From the NCBI RefSeq assembly GCF_023343835.1, contig NC_064433.1, forward strand, positions 135,807,957 to 135,871,956: DNA of 64,000 bases, in the 5' to 3' direction. Positions within the stretch are counted from its first letter, which is position 1. Each line of letters starts with the position of its first letter. The notes below the pieces were generated by a model, which saw only the letters and a program-made list of their open reading frames with translations, had not been told where the DNA came from and did not search any database. Source of the DNA: Lagopus muta (Eukaryota > Chordata > Aves > Galliformes > Phasianidae). The translations under genes were made by a program, and so were the position numbers. Below are positions 33,961 through 45,400 of the stretch, piece by piece.

Positions 33961-34291
33961 GTGCGGGGTTTCTCCGGTCCGCATCTTGCCGTGTTATATT
34001 AAATTACAGATCTAAATTGTATTAAGGGTCGAATCTCTCGTTTACAGTGACGCCTGCAAAGATTGTGTTTAATTCGGAAAAGTCGCGTTCCCTTTGTCAA
34101 TTCGGTACCCTTCTTCAAGCCAGCAGGCAGATGTCCCATGTCAGCTGTCGTGCTGGGACACCCGCTCAGCCCGTCTGTGTTCCGCTGTCCTCAACAATGC
34201 TCAGAAAGGCACTTCTGTGTGAAACCTACTCTTGTCTTGCTAAAACAGCGCTAGGTGAAGCTTTGTTTGGCCAGTGAAATACAGCTTTCTG
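33961..34291. other. Intergenic, no gene seen
   Basis: Unique sequence right of the CHAMP1 CpG island, AT-rich from about 33990. Any transcript here would be a divergent promoter product. I see no conserved coding segment. Confidence 0.45.
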
Positions 34292-34512
34292 TCAGGAAAC
34301 ACTTCTTTACAGAAAGGATTGTTAAGCACTGGAATTGGCTCCCCAGGGAGGTGGTTGAGTCACCATCCCTGGATGTGTTTAAAAGCCGTTTGGATGTGGT
34401 GCTCAGGGACATGATTTAGAGAAGGGTTGTTAGAGTTAGAGTAGGATGGTTAGCTTGTGGTTGGACTCCGTGATCTTTAAGGTCTTTTCCAACCTCAGTG
34501 ATTCTATGATTC
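34292..34512 (+). mobile_element. CR1 LINE fragment, 3' end
   Basis: Sense CR1 with a well-preserved end: GGAAACACTTCTTTACAGAAAG, GGTTGAGTCACCATCCCTGG, GATCTTTAAGGTCTTTTCC, GTGATTCTATGATTC. It is a close inverted match of the copy at 2172-2424. Confidence 0.92.
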
Positions 34513-34598
34513 ACAGTATTTGTGTAGCTGTGTTTAGTTCTCCCCCTTCCAAAACCACTTTGTTATTTATTTTGCCAGCATTTTAATATAAATATTTA

Positions 34599-34622
34599 AT
34601 AGAATCATAGAATAGCAGCTGA
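34599..34622 (-). mobile_element. CR1 3'-tail remnant
   Basis: Only the octamer-type tail TAGAATCATAGAATAG and a few bases remain. Too short to assign a subfamily. Confidence 0.4.
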
Positions 34623-37600
34623 GGTAAGAAGTCCTGTCCAGAAAGTAAACCCTGTAGTACCTTTTTTTCCTTTTAAAATCTCCTGACCATTGGATCTTAG
34701 TCTAGTGCTTCTGAATAAATTGTTGGTCTTTTGCCAAAGGTTTTGGGCTACTGTATCTTGGATGCAAATTTCAGTAGCAATGAAGTAACAAGGTCTTTTG
34801 GTAATGTTTATTACTTGAACCACCAAAACCAGGTGCTGGCTCTCCACTGGTCCTCGTGTTCAGACAGAGGGCTGTGTGAAGCCCTTTCCTGTCACTGCGA
34901 CCAAGTGATGGCTTAGTGCATGCTTGGTGGAGCCGAGCTCTGCACAGAACTAGCTTTATCCTGTCAATCTCGTAGTTTCATACTGATCTCTTAAAAACAT
35001 ATCTTAAAAATGTTTTCTAATGGTAAAATTCAGGGGAAAAAAAAGAAACATTTGACACATGGAGCTTCTTACCGTACCTTCAGTCAAGAAAACACTGTAA
35101 AAATACTTTCAGCCATCCCCATGAATATTTGGCTCAAAGTTTCCATAATTAACAAACATAATTTGAACAATTATATCTTTTCACACTTGCATTACAGAAA
35201 GCTTTCTCCCAGAAAGCTGGGAGAAAGGACACCCTGCCAGGACTGAGATGAAGTACTCTTGGCAGACAGGTTTGGTGTTGCTGTGTACAGGTTTGGAGGA
35301 ATGAGCGTGGTGGTGTCCTTACCACAGAAGACCCATCTTGAGCTCTGCTCTCCCTCACCCAGCAAAGGCTTCCACTGCATCTCCATCGCTGGTGCAGAGG
35401 TGAGGAGGCCCAGATGCAGGCATGCTCTCAAGCATGCACTAATGCCAGTAAGTAGAAAAAGTTTATTGCACTGTTACACTTCTGGAAATGAAAATCTCTG
35501 TTGTTGTTAAAGCTGCTCAGCATGCTGGGAATCTGTCAGACAGCTCTGACTTTATAGTAATGGCAAAAGATATTTTGAAAAGTGACATAATTTAAATGCT
35601 GTAATTTATACTGAATGCTCCTTCCTGCCTGCTGAGCACGATTCTGATGGGAAATGTTCCTCCAGAGAAAGCACAAATTTACATTTCTTTTTCAAGCGTG
35701 AAGTTCTGTGATACTTCCCTTCTGGTTTTTGAAAGTCCTCTGTGGTTTTTGTTTGAACAACAGCACATCATAGAACAGTGCACATACGAAAAAAATCATA
35801 ATAGCACAAAGTTAAACACAAAGTTAATTAAGAAATTAAATAACTGAGAGCTGGGTGACAGCAGTAATTGGCTTTCTTTTCTAAGTCTTTTGGCACGAGG
35901 ATATTTTTAAAAGCAACTCAGACGCAAGAGTTTAATTCCTCTCCTTTAAAGGAGCTCCATCATTGATTTTGTCTGTTTTTTGGCTGTTTGGTTTGGTTTG
36001 GTTTTTTTTTGAGAAGAGAATGTGTCCACTCCATGTTTTATATGTGTTTGATACAGCAGTTATCATCGTTTGCCACCTGAGGATCTCTGGCTTACAGTGT
36101 GGGGAAAACCGCAAGACCTCCAAAACAAAAGCTTCTGCTCTCACTTTCAGATAGAATCTACGTACAAACCTCAGCAGTGCTAAAACATTAACCAAAAAAC
36201 ATCAACCAAAACGTGCAGTGTTTTCAGAAGGGCTGGTAGTTGTCTCCCTGATCTGCTGTAACATCAGGTGGCATTTAGCAGTGATCCGTCACACCTCACA
36301 GCCCACACGGAGGCAGTATGTTTTGTCAGCACTCGTGGCTGTGTCCGTGCTCTCTCTCTGTAGGTACAACGGGAACAGGCTGGCACCACAGATGGGGCAC
36401 CTGCATGCTTTTTAGGTTCATTTCCTTTTGAATACAAGACGTGGATGTCGGAGTGGTCACTTGTCATCAGCTCCCAGCTCTTTATGCAAAGGCACATGAC
36501 AGCAAGCTAAGGCTTGTTGCTCTTCTCCTATTCTCTGGGGAAAATCTTCCAGCCCAAACCGTGTTTGCAGCGTGAAGAAGTAAGCCATGTATCTCCCAAG
36601 ACTTTCTGGAAATGGCTCATAGCCATTTGTTTTTTATTAAAAATAAACAGCAGAATGTGTTTAAAAATGGAATCTGAAATTGGCAGAATGATGTTTGGGA
36701 ATTGAATTGCCTGCTCTTGACAACTGCTACAGGCGTGAGTGCAGATTTTTTTACTGAATATTTATATCCCACATCCGTTTCCTTTGACACAATAGATCAT
36801 GACAGAATGGAGCCTAACTCCATCTTGACAGACAAGGTGATTTCCATATTGCAAAATTCTGATGACCTTGGAATCCAGTAAGAAATAGGACAACAGAAAT
36901 TGAGGGAGGCTATCAAGGTGGTGAAGATTTGTATTAAAGAAGAGAGCGCTATACTGTAAAAACAAAGAAGCAGATGGCACCGAAATCAGCTGTGATGCAA
37001 CTAGATACAATTCCCGTTTCTCAGGGAAGCCGGATCTACTTTCAGCAAAGCTGAATTTGCAAAACAAAGTTGCTATTGTGGAAATAAAGCTCTCACGCCA
37101 CAGTGACTCTGTACAAAGACAGGCTGCAAGCCTGCATTTATTTTGTGTCATCAGGAGGCGCATAGGAAAAAGAGCAAGCACTGAGCAGGTGGCAGCTCCT
37201 CCTGCCTGGCTTTCCCTGTGAATATCAATGTTCTGGATACCCTGTCTGTGCAGATGTGTAAACCCAAGGCCAGCTTCCCTGCAGTCAGATGGGATGCAGG
37301 TGTCCTAGTTAGTGAGGAGGTGACAGCTTTTCCCGAAATATGTGAATGTTGAAGCCCTGACAGTTTTTACTGAGACGAGCTTTCAAGTCCAATCTTTGGT
37401 AACTAAAATGTGGCAAGTCCTCAAGTGGAAGTTTACTGCTACAGAAGCTATTTAGTTCCTCACCTATAATGCCACCAAGAGATACTTACAGCCCAAGCAC
37501 GCATGGGATAGTGAGAAAGTAGCCTGGTAGCCACCTTTGGCCAAAAATACCAAGCACGTGAGCATGTGCACAAGCTCTTTTTCTCTTGCTCTTACAGGTT

Positions 37601-38085
37601 CCTCTCACAAACAAGACCCCTCCTTGAGCCAGCACAGCTCTGCCCACGTCCCCTGGGCACCTCAATGGGTTGCAAATGATTGCTTTTACACAGACCCCAA
37701 CCCATTGAACCCTGTCTGCCTCTACTGCAGAACTGTCCTGGTTAGGTCTCCTTTTCAGATCAAGTCAGGCTCTTTCACACAGCCAGGAAGCTGAGCTCAG
37801 ATCACTTCTCAGCAGACAGAATAAACCTGGTGAACAAGATAAACTTTAGATGAAGATAAAACCAAATGGTTTTCCAACAGTTGTTTCACTTAAGCTTTGA
37901 AGTAGTTTTAGTTGGCCTCTCACTTACATAGTTTGATATTAAAATTCTTCTCAATGCTATTTTTATCTGTTTCTGAGGAATACTGACTAGCATAGCATTC
38001 TACTTATGTTTTTTTTTTTAGAGTACAGACAAGAAAAAGCCAAACTACAGAAGATCAGTTCTTAAAATCATACTGAAAATCTTGT
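34623..38085. other. Intergenic between CHAMP1 promoter and UPF3A 3' end
   Basis: Unique AT-rich DNA. I found no exon I could defend on either strand. G/T-rich simple stretches occur near 35990-36010. Confidence 0.5.
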
Positions 38086-38089
38086 TGCT

Positions 38090-38095
38090 TTTATT
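38090..38095 (-). terminator. UPF3A: Candidate distal polyadenylation signal of UPF3A
   Basis: AATAAA on the minus strand about 1.2 kb past the UPF3A stop codon. Use of this signal would give a 3' UTR containing the TA/CA microsatellite. Confidence 0.3.
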
Positions 38096-38336
38096 CACGT
38101 AATGCTTAATATCTTGGAAAATACAATCAATAAGTTTTCAGTTCTAGAACAACTAAATGTTATGCTTAACAAAATGCTAAAAGAGGATGTAAAAAATAAA
38201 TGAATGTCTTACAATTAACTTAATCAACACAGCAGGTCTCAGTTTCGGATGACTGTGAAACTTTCAGCTGTAAAAGATGAGTGAGTTTTGCCCTTCCATA
38301 AACATGCAGCTGTTGTTGAAACCGATGGAAACACTG

Positions 38337-38370
38337 TAAATATATATATATATATACACACACATATGTA
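38337..38370. repeat. (TA)n(CA)n microsatellite
   Basis: A TA run of about nine units, then ACACACACAC and ATATGTATGTG. It lies in the possible long 3' UTR of UPF3A. Confidence 0.9.
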
Positions 38371-39174
38371 TGTGTCTGCATCAGAGGGCAGAATCTGACT
38401 TGGATCTTACAAAATGGGACTTTGCAGCTGACACTCGTGTTTGTTTTTCTTCAAACAAATCGAACTCTCACGTGTCTCACATTGTCCAGATCCTGCAACC
38501 GCAACTCACATCAAACATCAGCATATAAAAGGTCATCACTGTACAATCACTTTTTGAAAAGTCAGTGTCAAAACCATAAAAAAACCCAGCTAATTTAAGA
38601 AAACCAGACGCACTGTTTAAGTGCTGAGGTTTGTGTTAGCTTTTTTCTGCTTCAAGTACAAGAATCCATTAAAACATAAAAGGCAGAAGTGGCTCCAAAA
38701 ATGACAAACACTCTAACAGCACACTTGTAGCTTTACTAACACTTGTTAGATGCTGTAGTTAATTGAAAAACAATGTGAACACAACAAGGTACATACAGAC
38801 ACCCACTGCCATTCCTGTGCCCTGCAAACACTGCTGGCTGCAGAGCTCCCCAAGCTGCACAGCGCTGGGCAGCACCACCGTGTGCAGGAGGGGGCCCTGG
38901 GACTGCCAGGCACCTGACACACTGGAAGTGCTTCAGGCCTCACAATGACACAAATCCACATTTTGTTTCTTTAGACTTGGAAAGGTGAGATCGCTTCTGA
39001 GGTTTTCTATAAATATTCCTGTAAAACTATTAGAGATTTGATATCTCAAGGTGAATCTAATAAAACATCAGACTGCTTTTACATTGGGCAAATGGTGTTC
39101 GCTCTGCTTTATGTAAAAAAGCAATCATATCCCTTTGTTGTAAGATACTTTATACATCTCCAGTCACTCTTTCC

Positions 39175-39180
39175 TTTATT
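39175..39180 (-). terminator. UPF3A: Candidate proximal polyadenylation signal of UPF3A
   Basis: AATAAA on the minus strand about 120 bases past the UPF3A stop codon. A short 3' UTR would place the stop codon close to the poly(A) site. Confidence 0.4.
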
Positions 39181-39300
39181 TCAGAGGAAGTAAGAGAAAG
39201 CTATGACAATTTTGTTGATGTTGGGCTTCTGAAACAGCTCTATGTGGCGATGTTGAATCTGAAGTTCATCCCTTTCCACAAGTCTTTCCTCCAGTTTGTT

Positions 39301-39474
39301 TTATTCTGCTTCCTCACTCTTCTCAGAGCCACCTCCCACTGAGTTTTCCACCTCGTATTTTTTGTCAAGAGCTTCTTCAGAAGACTTCCCACTGCAGTCA
39401 TAGGCTTTACTCGTGGATCCCGTATGCGTTCGGATGCGAGCCCCTGGCTGGTACAGCTGCATGGCTGGGCGATC
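39301..39474 (-). CDS. UPF3A: UPF3A coding exon 10 (EJC-binding motif and stop)
   Basis: The acceptor CCCCCCTAG lies just before GATCGCCCAGCC. The exon encodes residues 434-490: [19 protein letters not shown], then an acidic Ser/Glu tail ending SEKSEEAE and TAA. The ending EEAE matches mammalian UPF3A. The core motif is closer to UPF3B ([12 protein letters not shown]) than to human UPF3A (RPALQLYDPGAR, from memory). Confidence 0.95.
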   Translation of the reverse strand, partial: DRPAMQLYQPGARIRTHTGSTSKAYDCSGKSSEEALDKKYEVENSVGGGSEKSEEAE

Positions 39475-42400
39475 CTAGGGGGGAGCAGATGAGGTTAACT
39501 CTCTGAGAAACCTGTGTGGGATACACAGGTGGGGTTTTAAAGAGATTAGTTTTTGTGAAGAAAGCAGATTTTGTGTTAAATTACTTCATGTATCGTAAGA
39601 GCTGGGAAAAAATGAAGTGTAATGAAAATCAACTGAGTATTTAATATCTGTCTTGCTTCCAACACTATTCTTGAAAGCCAAGCATTTTGAATAAGTGAAG
39701 AAAGCTGTAAAAAGGAAAGATCTTATGACACATTTGACATAAACAAGGAGAAATACTGCTGGCTGTTATCAAACACAGTACTACTATGCATGCCTAGGTA
39801 AAACTCTGAAATATGTTGCTACTTTCACCAGCAGCAATCAGAAACGACAGCCTGCACACTTGCAACTTGGCAGATGAGTGACAAATATTAACTATAAGCA
39901 CAATGAAATGAGACAAACCAGTAGGCCCATTAGCAGATAACAGCTAGAAAATGATCCTCAACTGAATGTGTTCAGTGCTGCTGACTCAGTCGCATGTGTG
40001 ACCCAACAACATGCTGATTTGACCACTGGGAAATGGGAGAAAAAGAGGAAAAGAGACCTTGAGCCTGCAAACAGGGAAGTTCCACAGCTCTTGCGAGTGC
40101 TTTTTATTCTTGAAATTTCAAGAATAAAATGTATTGCAGAAACACTGCTTAAGAAGCCTTTTCCTAGTAGACTGTTTATTTTACTCACGCAAATACCAGT
40201 TTTTAATGTTACAGAGCAACCCATTCACCACAACCACAGCTTTTTGATCAAATTCTTGCATTAAGCTTTGCAAACAAAATAAGCAGCCTATTTTAAAACA
40301 GCCCTTTTTTTCCCCACAAACTGACCCACACGGCTTGCACAGTGAGTCCACCCGGGCCAGCTTTGTATGTGATCCATATGGACTCATGCCACACGTGACC
40401 AGCTCACTCCTTGGCAGCTCTCGCCCCCAACCCATATCAGGAATTGGTTTGAAAGAAGAGATTCACATGCTGAATAAATTTCTACACAAAATAATGTTTC
40501 AGTCATCTTGTGCAGAAAATCTAGGAGCAGAACAGATAGAGAATGAGGTTGACAAGGATAACCACCTCCTGAAAAGACTCTGGCACATCCATGAAATCAG
40601 AGCCTGAGAAAAATGATGCCCGTGTCCCTGGGAGATGAGGAGGAACAGCTCTGCTACACACCCTGCTACCAGCCCCATTTGCACTGGTTTTGCACCTGTT
40701 CTTTCCCTGACATTGAACACAAATCCTAAGCAAACAACATCCTTCTCCAACGGACAGGTATACAATATTGAAGAAATGGCACATTCCTCTAAATACCTTC
40801 TACATACCTAAATACTTTCTGAATTAGCTATTTAGATATGTCACTACTCACGTTATGTCCTTAGTGATGTCCTGGCCAATTGTAAGGGCTTTATGGGCAG
40901 GGTAATGGAAACACAAAGATGAGCATGCCACAGTTGTTGAGTTTCATTGCAAACTAGAAGTATAACAATTTTTAATAGGCTCATAAAATACAAGGCTTCC
41001 AAGAATAGCATTCTAAAAATGCTAGGATTGAAAGTAAGACAGAAGGAATTGTTGAATATGATACATACAAATCAGCAGAGACCTGTGACCGTAACTTATT
41101 TTAACTGCTGTTGTTCTTTGACAGCAATGAAAAGAAGTTGGGGTTTTACTGAAAATGAAATAAAGAATTGTTCTGTCTTTTTTTTTTTTTTTAAAAAAAA
41201 GCATCTTTATGCTAAGTTTGCAAAAGGAAAACCTGTGATCTTGAAGCATATTTAACTAATGAAAGATTATCCTAAATGAATAAAAGAACCTTATTTCTTA
41301 TGCGCTCCTTTTTGGATGCCATGTCATCACACTTGTCCTCTTTACCCAGTTTGTCTACTGCCTCCACAGTGAAGCTGTAGTTGTGGTTCCCTTTCTTTCC
41401 TCTGTCTTGGTTGTATCCTTTCCCCCATTTCAGCTCTTCTTCAGTCCTTCTCACAAACTTGTCAAACTCATAGTGAGTTCTATGCTTTCTGCCATCATCC
41501 AGTCGATACCTTTGCCTTTCAGGTTCTTTTTCTCGAAATCTTCTCTCCAAATCTCTTTGCTCTTTGTCACTATCATTTTGTGACCTGTATGAGTGTAGAA
41601 AAAGAAAGGAAATCCAAGCAATAAACAGCTTTAAAAAAAAAAGCTATTGACATATGGAATACAAAGCTTCATTTTGTCTTCAACAGTCTTTAGGTCAGTT
41701 ATGTATGAAGACTTTTTCCTTTAATAAAGAAGAGTTATGTGCAATTTTGCTGAATGTCTCACTTATGTATCTCCAGCTCTCCATGATGCATTAAGTTCAG
41801 AAAGTAGCAGATAAAACTTTGCAAGTAAAATCTGGTTTTTGTGCACCTGCTGTGCTGCTCCAACCTTTATCCCCCTCTGCAATCCCATAAGTGGTTCCCC
41901 AGTGCTCCTCACATAACCCTGTGCTGCATCACCAGGTCTTGTGGCTGCTCTTGAGAAGAGCCGTACCTATGGACGAGAGTGCTGCCTTGAAAGGAAGCAT
42001 TCAGGGCCCAAAGGAACTGTGCACATCCTGCACAACCATTTATTAGCAAAAGTTATTCACTGACAAACATTGGAACTTTGAGGAGGTATCTGAAAATGAA
42101 TGCTTGCGTTCCCAGCATTTATTTTGTCTCCAAACACTTTTGCCTACCTTAATATTTCTTTTTGTTGGGCATCATTACCTTATCACCACGTAATACTTAA
42201 ATTTATGCTCTGCTGCAATGGGTTCATATTATAAAGACTCTTAGTTTGCAACATTTTGCTGCCTGTCTGATACAACTCTCAGCTCTCCCATTCACTTCAT
42301 TGTTCCAGTTCAGCAAGCCTGCGCTTCTCTCATAAAACAAAACTGTAAATAATGAAGGAAGATTACAGAGCAGATTAAATTTTAAAAGCAGCAAATATGG

Positions 42401-45400
42401 GTAGTTTCTTTTTGTATGTTTCATACATTTGAATGCTTAAAATTGAAGGTCCTAGCAAGGCTCTGCAGCGTGTGGTGACCAAAGACAGGGGGCACACCCA
42501 GATTCGCTGCTGCAGAGCTTCCCAGTGCCCTGCTATCTCCTCCTGCAAGTGATAGAGGAACACTTGTGCCCAGTGAGAGGGAGACAGACCCCAGCTGCAG
42601 TGTGGCCGGAGCAGCTTTCTACAGTTCAGTCACAGGGAAGAGGAGTGGAAACAAAGGGATAAGCAATAACTTGATTACAAAGTAAATGTAGAAAGCCATA
42701 GCTAGCAAGCCTTAAATCAGCCCCTCACGTAGAGTTCCAAGTTCTGGTTTATTTCTGTGTCAATAACACAGTATCTATTAACCCTAATAATCAATAGTCA
42801 TGATGAAGCAAACACTTGGAAAGACAAGGTAACTTACTGTACATGCACAGCCAAAAGGATTCTCTTCTACACTTGGAAAAGCTATACTGATGCCTTGTTA
42901 AATTTACAGGATCAATACTGAAAATGCTATATGGCAGAACATAAAGCTTAGTCCATAAAAAGCCTTACTAGCAAAAAATTGACTTGCCCCTACGAGCATT
43001 TTTGGGCACTTTTCCTGTCCTGTTTTTCCTTTGCTGAAGAACATCAACTCAAGATTTCCTGAATATTTTCATTTTCCACCAGAGAATGGAAGTTTTCAGC
43101 ACCTTCCAGGACCTTTCAGAACATGGCATGCTGAAACTTTGAGCCCATGTTTCAGGTCCCTGGTCACAGATAAAAGAGATGAGCAATATATGTAAAATAT
43201 CACGGGTGAATCAAGTGTTTTACTTAGCAAATTTGTTGGGTTTGTTTTCCATTGTTTACAGTTCTTTACTTTTCTGTTTGCTTTTATGAGAACATTTGCA
43301 GCTCCTGTATGCTCTTCACAAAACTCAGTAAGCTATGAGGAGAATGGTCACATTTAAAGTACTCAGCCTCCTACAGCGCAGTCCTGATCTTTCTCTGACA
43401 CATCACATATACAACCTTAGGTAAGCTGTTTAAATGCTGTGTTCACCCATATGTATAAGTTACACACACACATGACATCTCAGACGCAGCTCTTTCATTT
43501 TGCAAAGTACTTTTTTTGAGAGCTCAGTGGAGAACACAATTGGAAAAGTGTTATTTATCTTAGCAACATTACTCTTATATTACGGCTCTCTTGGGTGAAT
43601 CCTGCTCACAGTGGGACACAGACACCAAAGAATAGAAGAGAGAATCAGCTGCTGAAACTTCCAACACACTTTGAGTATACAGTAGCTGCAGAAGCGAGCT
43701 ATACCTTGTTCCCACTATTGCATATGCTACACAAAAGGCAGTGAGAGACAGAGACAACCTTCTGCAACTATTACCTCCACTATTTTGCCAGTGTCCCAAA
43801 TCAAACACAATCATCTGCTTTTTGCAGTGAAAATAAAGAAGGTGTGATGAAAAGAGAAGACTGGAGGCAGTTTAGACTTTGACATCGGTAATGGAAACGG
43901 GGCTTTATCCAAGCTCTTGATATGGAATGGGTGAAATAAGAATGAAACTCTCAATTACTTTTCATGCAGAAATCCTTCCAATCTGGGATTTCAAAGCATT
44001 TCACAAATAATAAACTGCATCCACTATTACTACCATCAGGTCAGTAAGTTGTTACTAAACACCTTTTACAAAAAGGACAGTGAGAGATTCATACACATGC
44101 AAAATGAAATCAGCTCCCTTCTGACGAACACCCAACCAAGCTCTTACATCCTGGCTAAGCCTTCAAATCAAAGATTTTTGGAACTAATTTGGAGCCTCTA
44201 AGATAAATAACACTTACTTCTCCTTAAGCTCTTTTAATGAACCTTCCAACGACTTGGATCTGATACTCCCAGGTCCAGGAGACTTATCCCACTTGTTTTC
44301 TTCAGTGTCAGCTTCTTCACCTTTTTCTTTGTGCCTCTCACTGGCTGGCTCATCTCCTTTTTCAGGCTTCTTAAGAAGCTAAAAATATTTGTTCATGTTA
44401 TGACATAAAGTTATTATCTTTATATAACGGACATTTTAACAACATATTGAATATAACAACGACCTGTTCAGATTTAAGATATCTTATTAAATGCTGTGAA
44501 TATCTTTTATAAAGTATATATTTTTAATAGTTATTTTTTGAACAGCAGTTTCCTTTTGGTAAGGAGGTGCAGTCACTAACAGGCATTCACCAGCATGCTT
44601 TGAATTTGTCAAGAATATTGGAGAAAGCACTTACCTACTCTTCTCTCCTGAGTTTTATGTATAGTCAATGATTTCTTAGAAATCATGTAACAACAGAGCT
44701 CAACGTCATTGCCAATCAAATAAAAGCAGAACCTCTACAATACTACAAGAAGAGCAGGATTAATAGTTCACTCCTTCAAGTATTATATATAAAATGTGTG
44801 ACGCTATTCGGGACTGACTGGCATGTGGAAATTGGTGCTTCGTATGAATACACCTTAACAAAAACACAGACTGAAGGAAAATGAAGGAGTTAGCAGGAAA
44901 TACTGTATTACTTTGTAACTTTGGAGATTAAACCTTTCAAGAATTCTGTTAATTCCTCAACAAATAACCCACACAGGGCAGTATCTAGAGTTACAGCAAT
45001 AACCTCTATAGAAGGACCAAGTGTCTCAAGGTAGTCTTCTAACATTTCAATAACGAGTAGAATATCTCAACAAACTTTTCATTCCACCTTTTTTTTTTTC
45101 CCCCTGAAAAGTTTTTATTCTTCACTACCTAGGAGAACCTACAATGTTTCTCTCAGGTAGTATTTTTCCTTTCCTCAGGGACAGAACTAGTTTTCAAGGT
45201 CACATTCCCATAGATGACAGATCAGAAATACTAGGGCTTTTTGGACAACAAATTTTGGGGAATATCTCTTAAAGGACAAGTCCCTTTTGTTCTGAAGTTC
45301 TAGAATGTTTGCCCTTACACACAAATATGAAAAAAAAGTAGCTGCTTCAGAATGTGCTGTTCCCATAAATTTAGATGGGGGCAAGTGTTGTCTGAGATGA

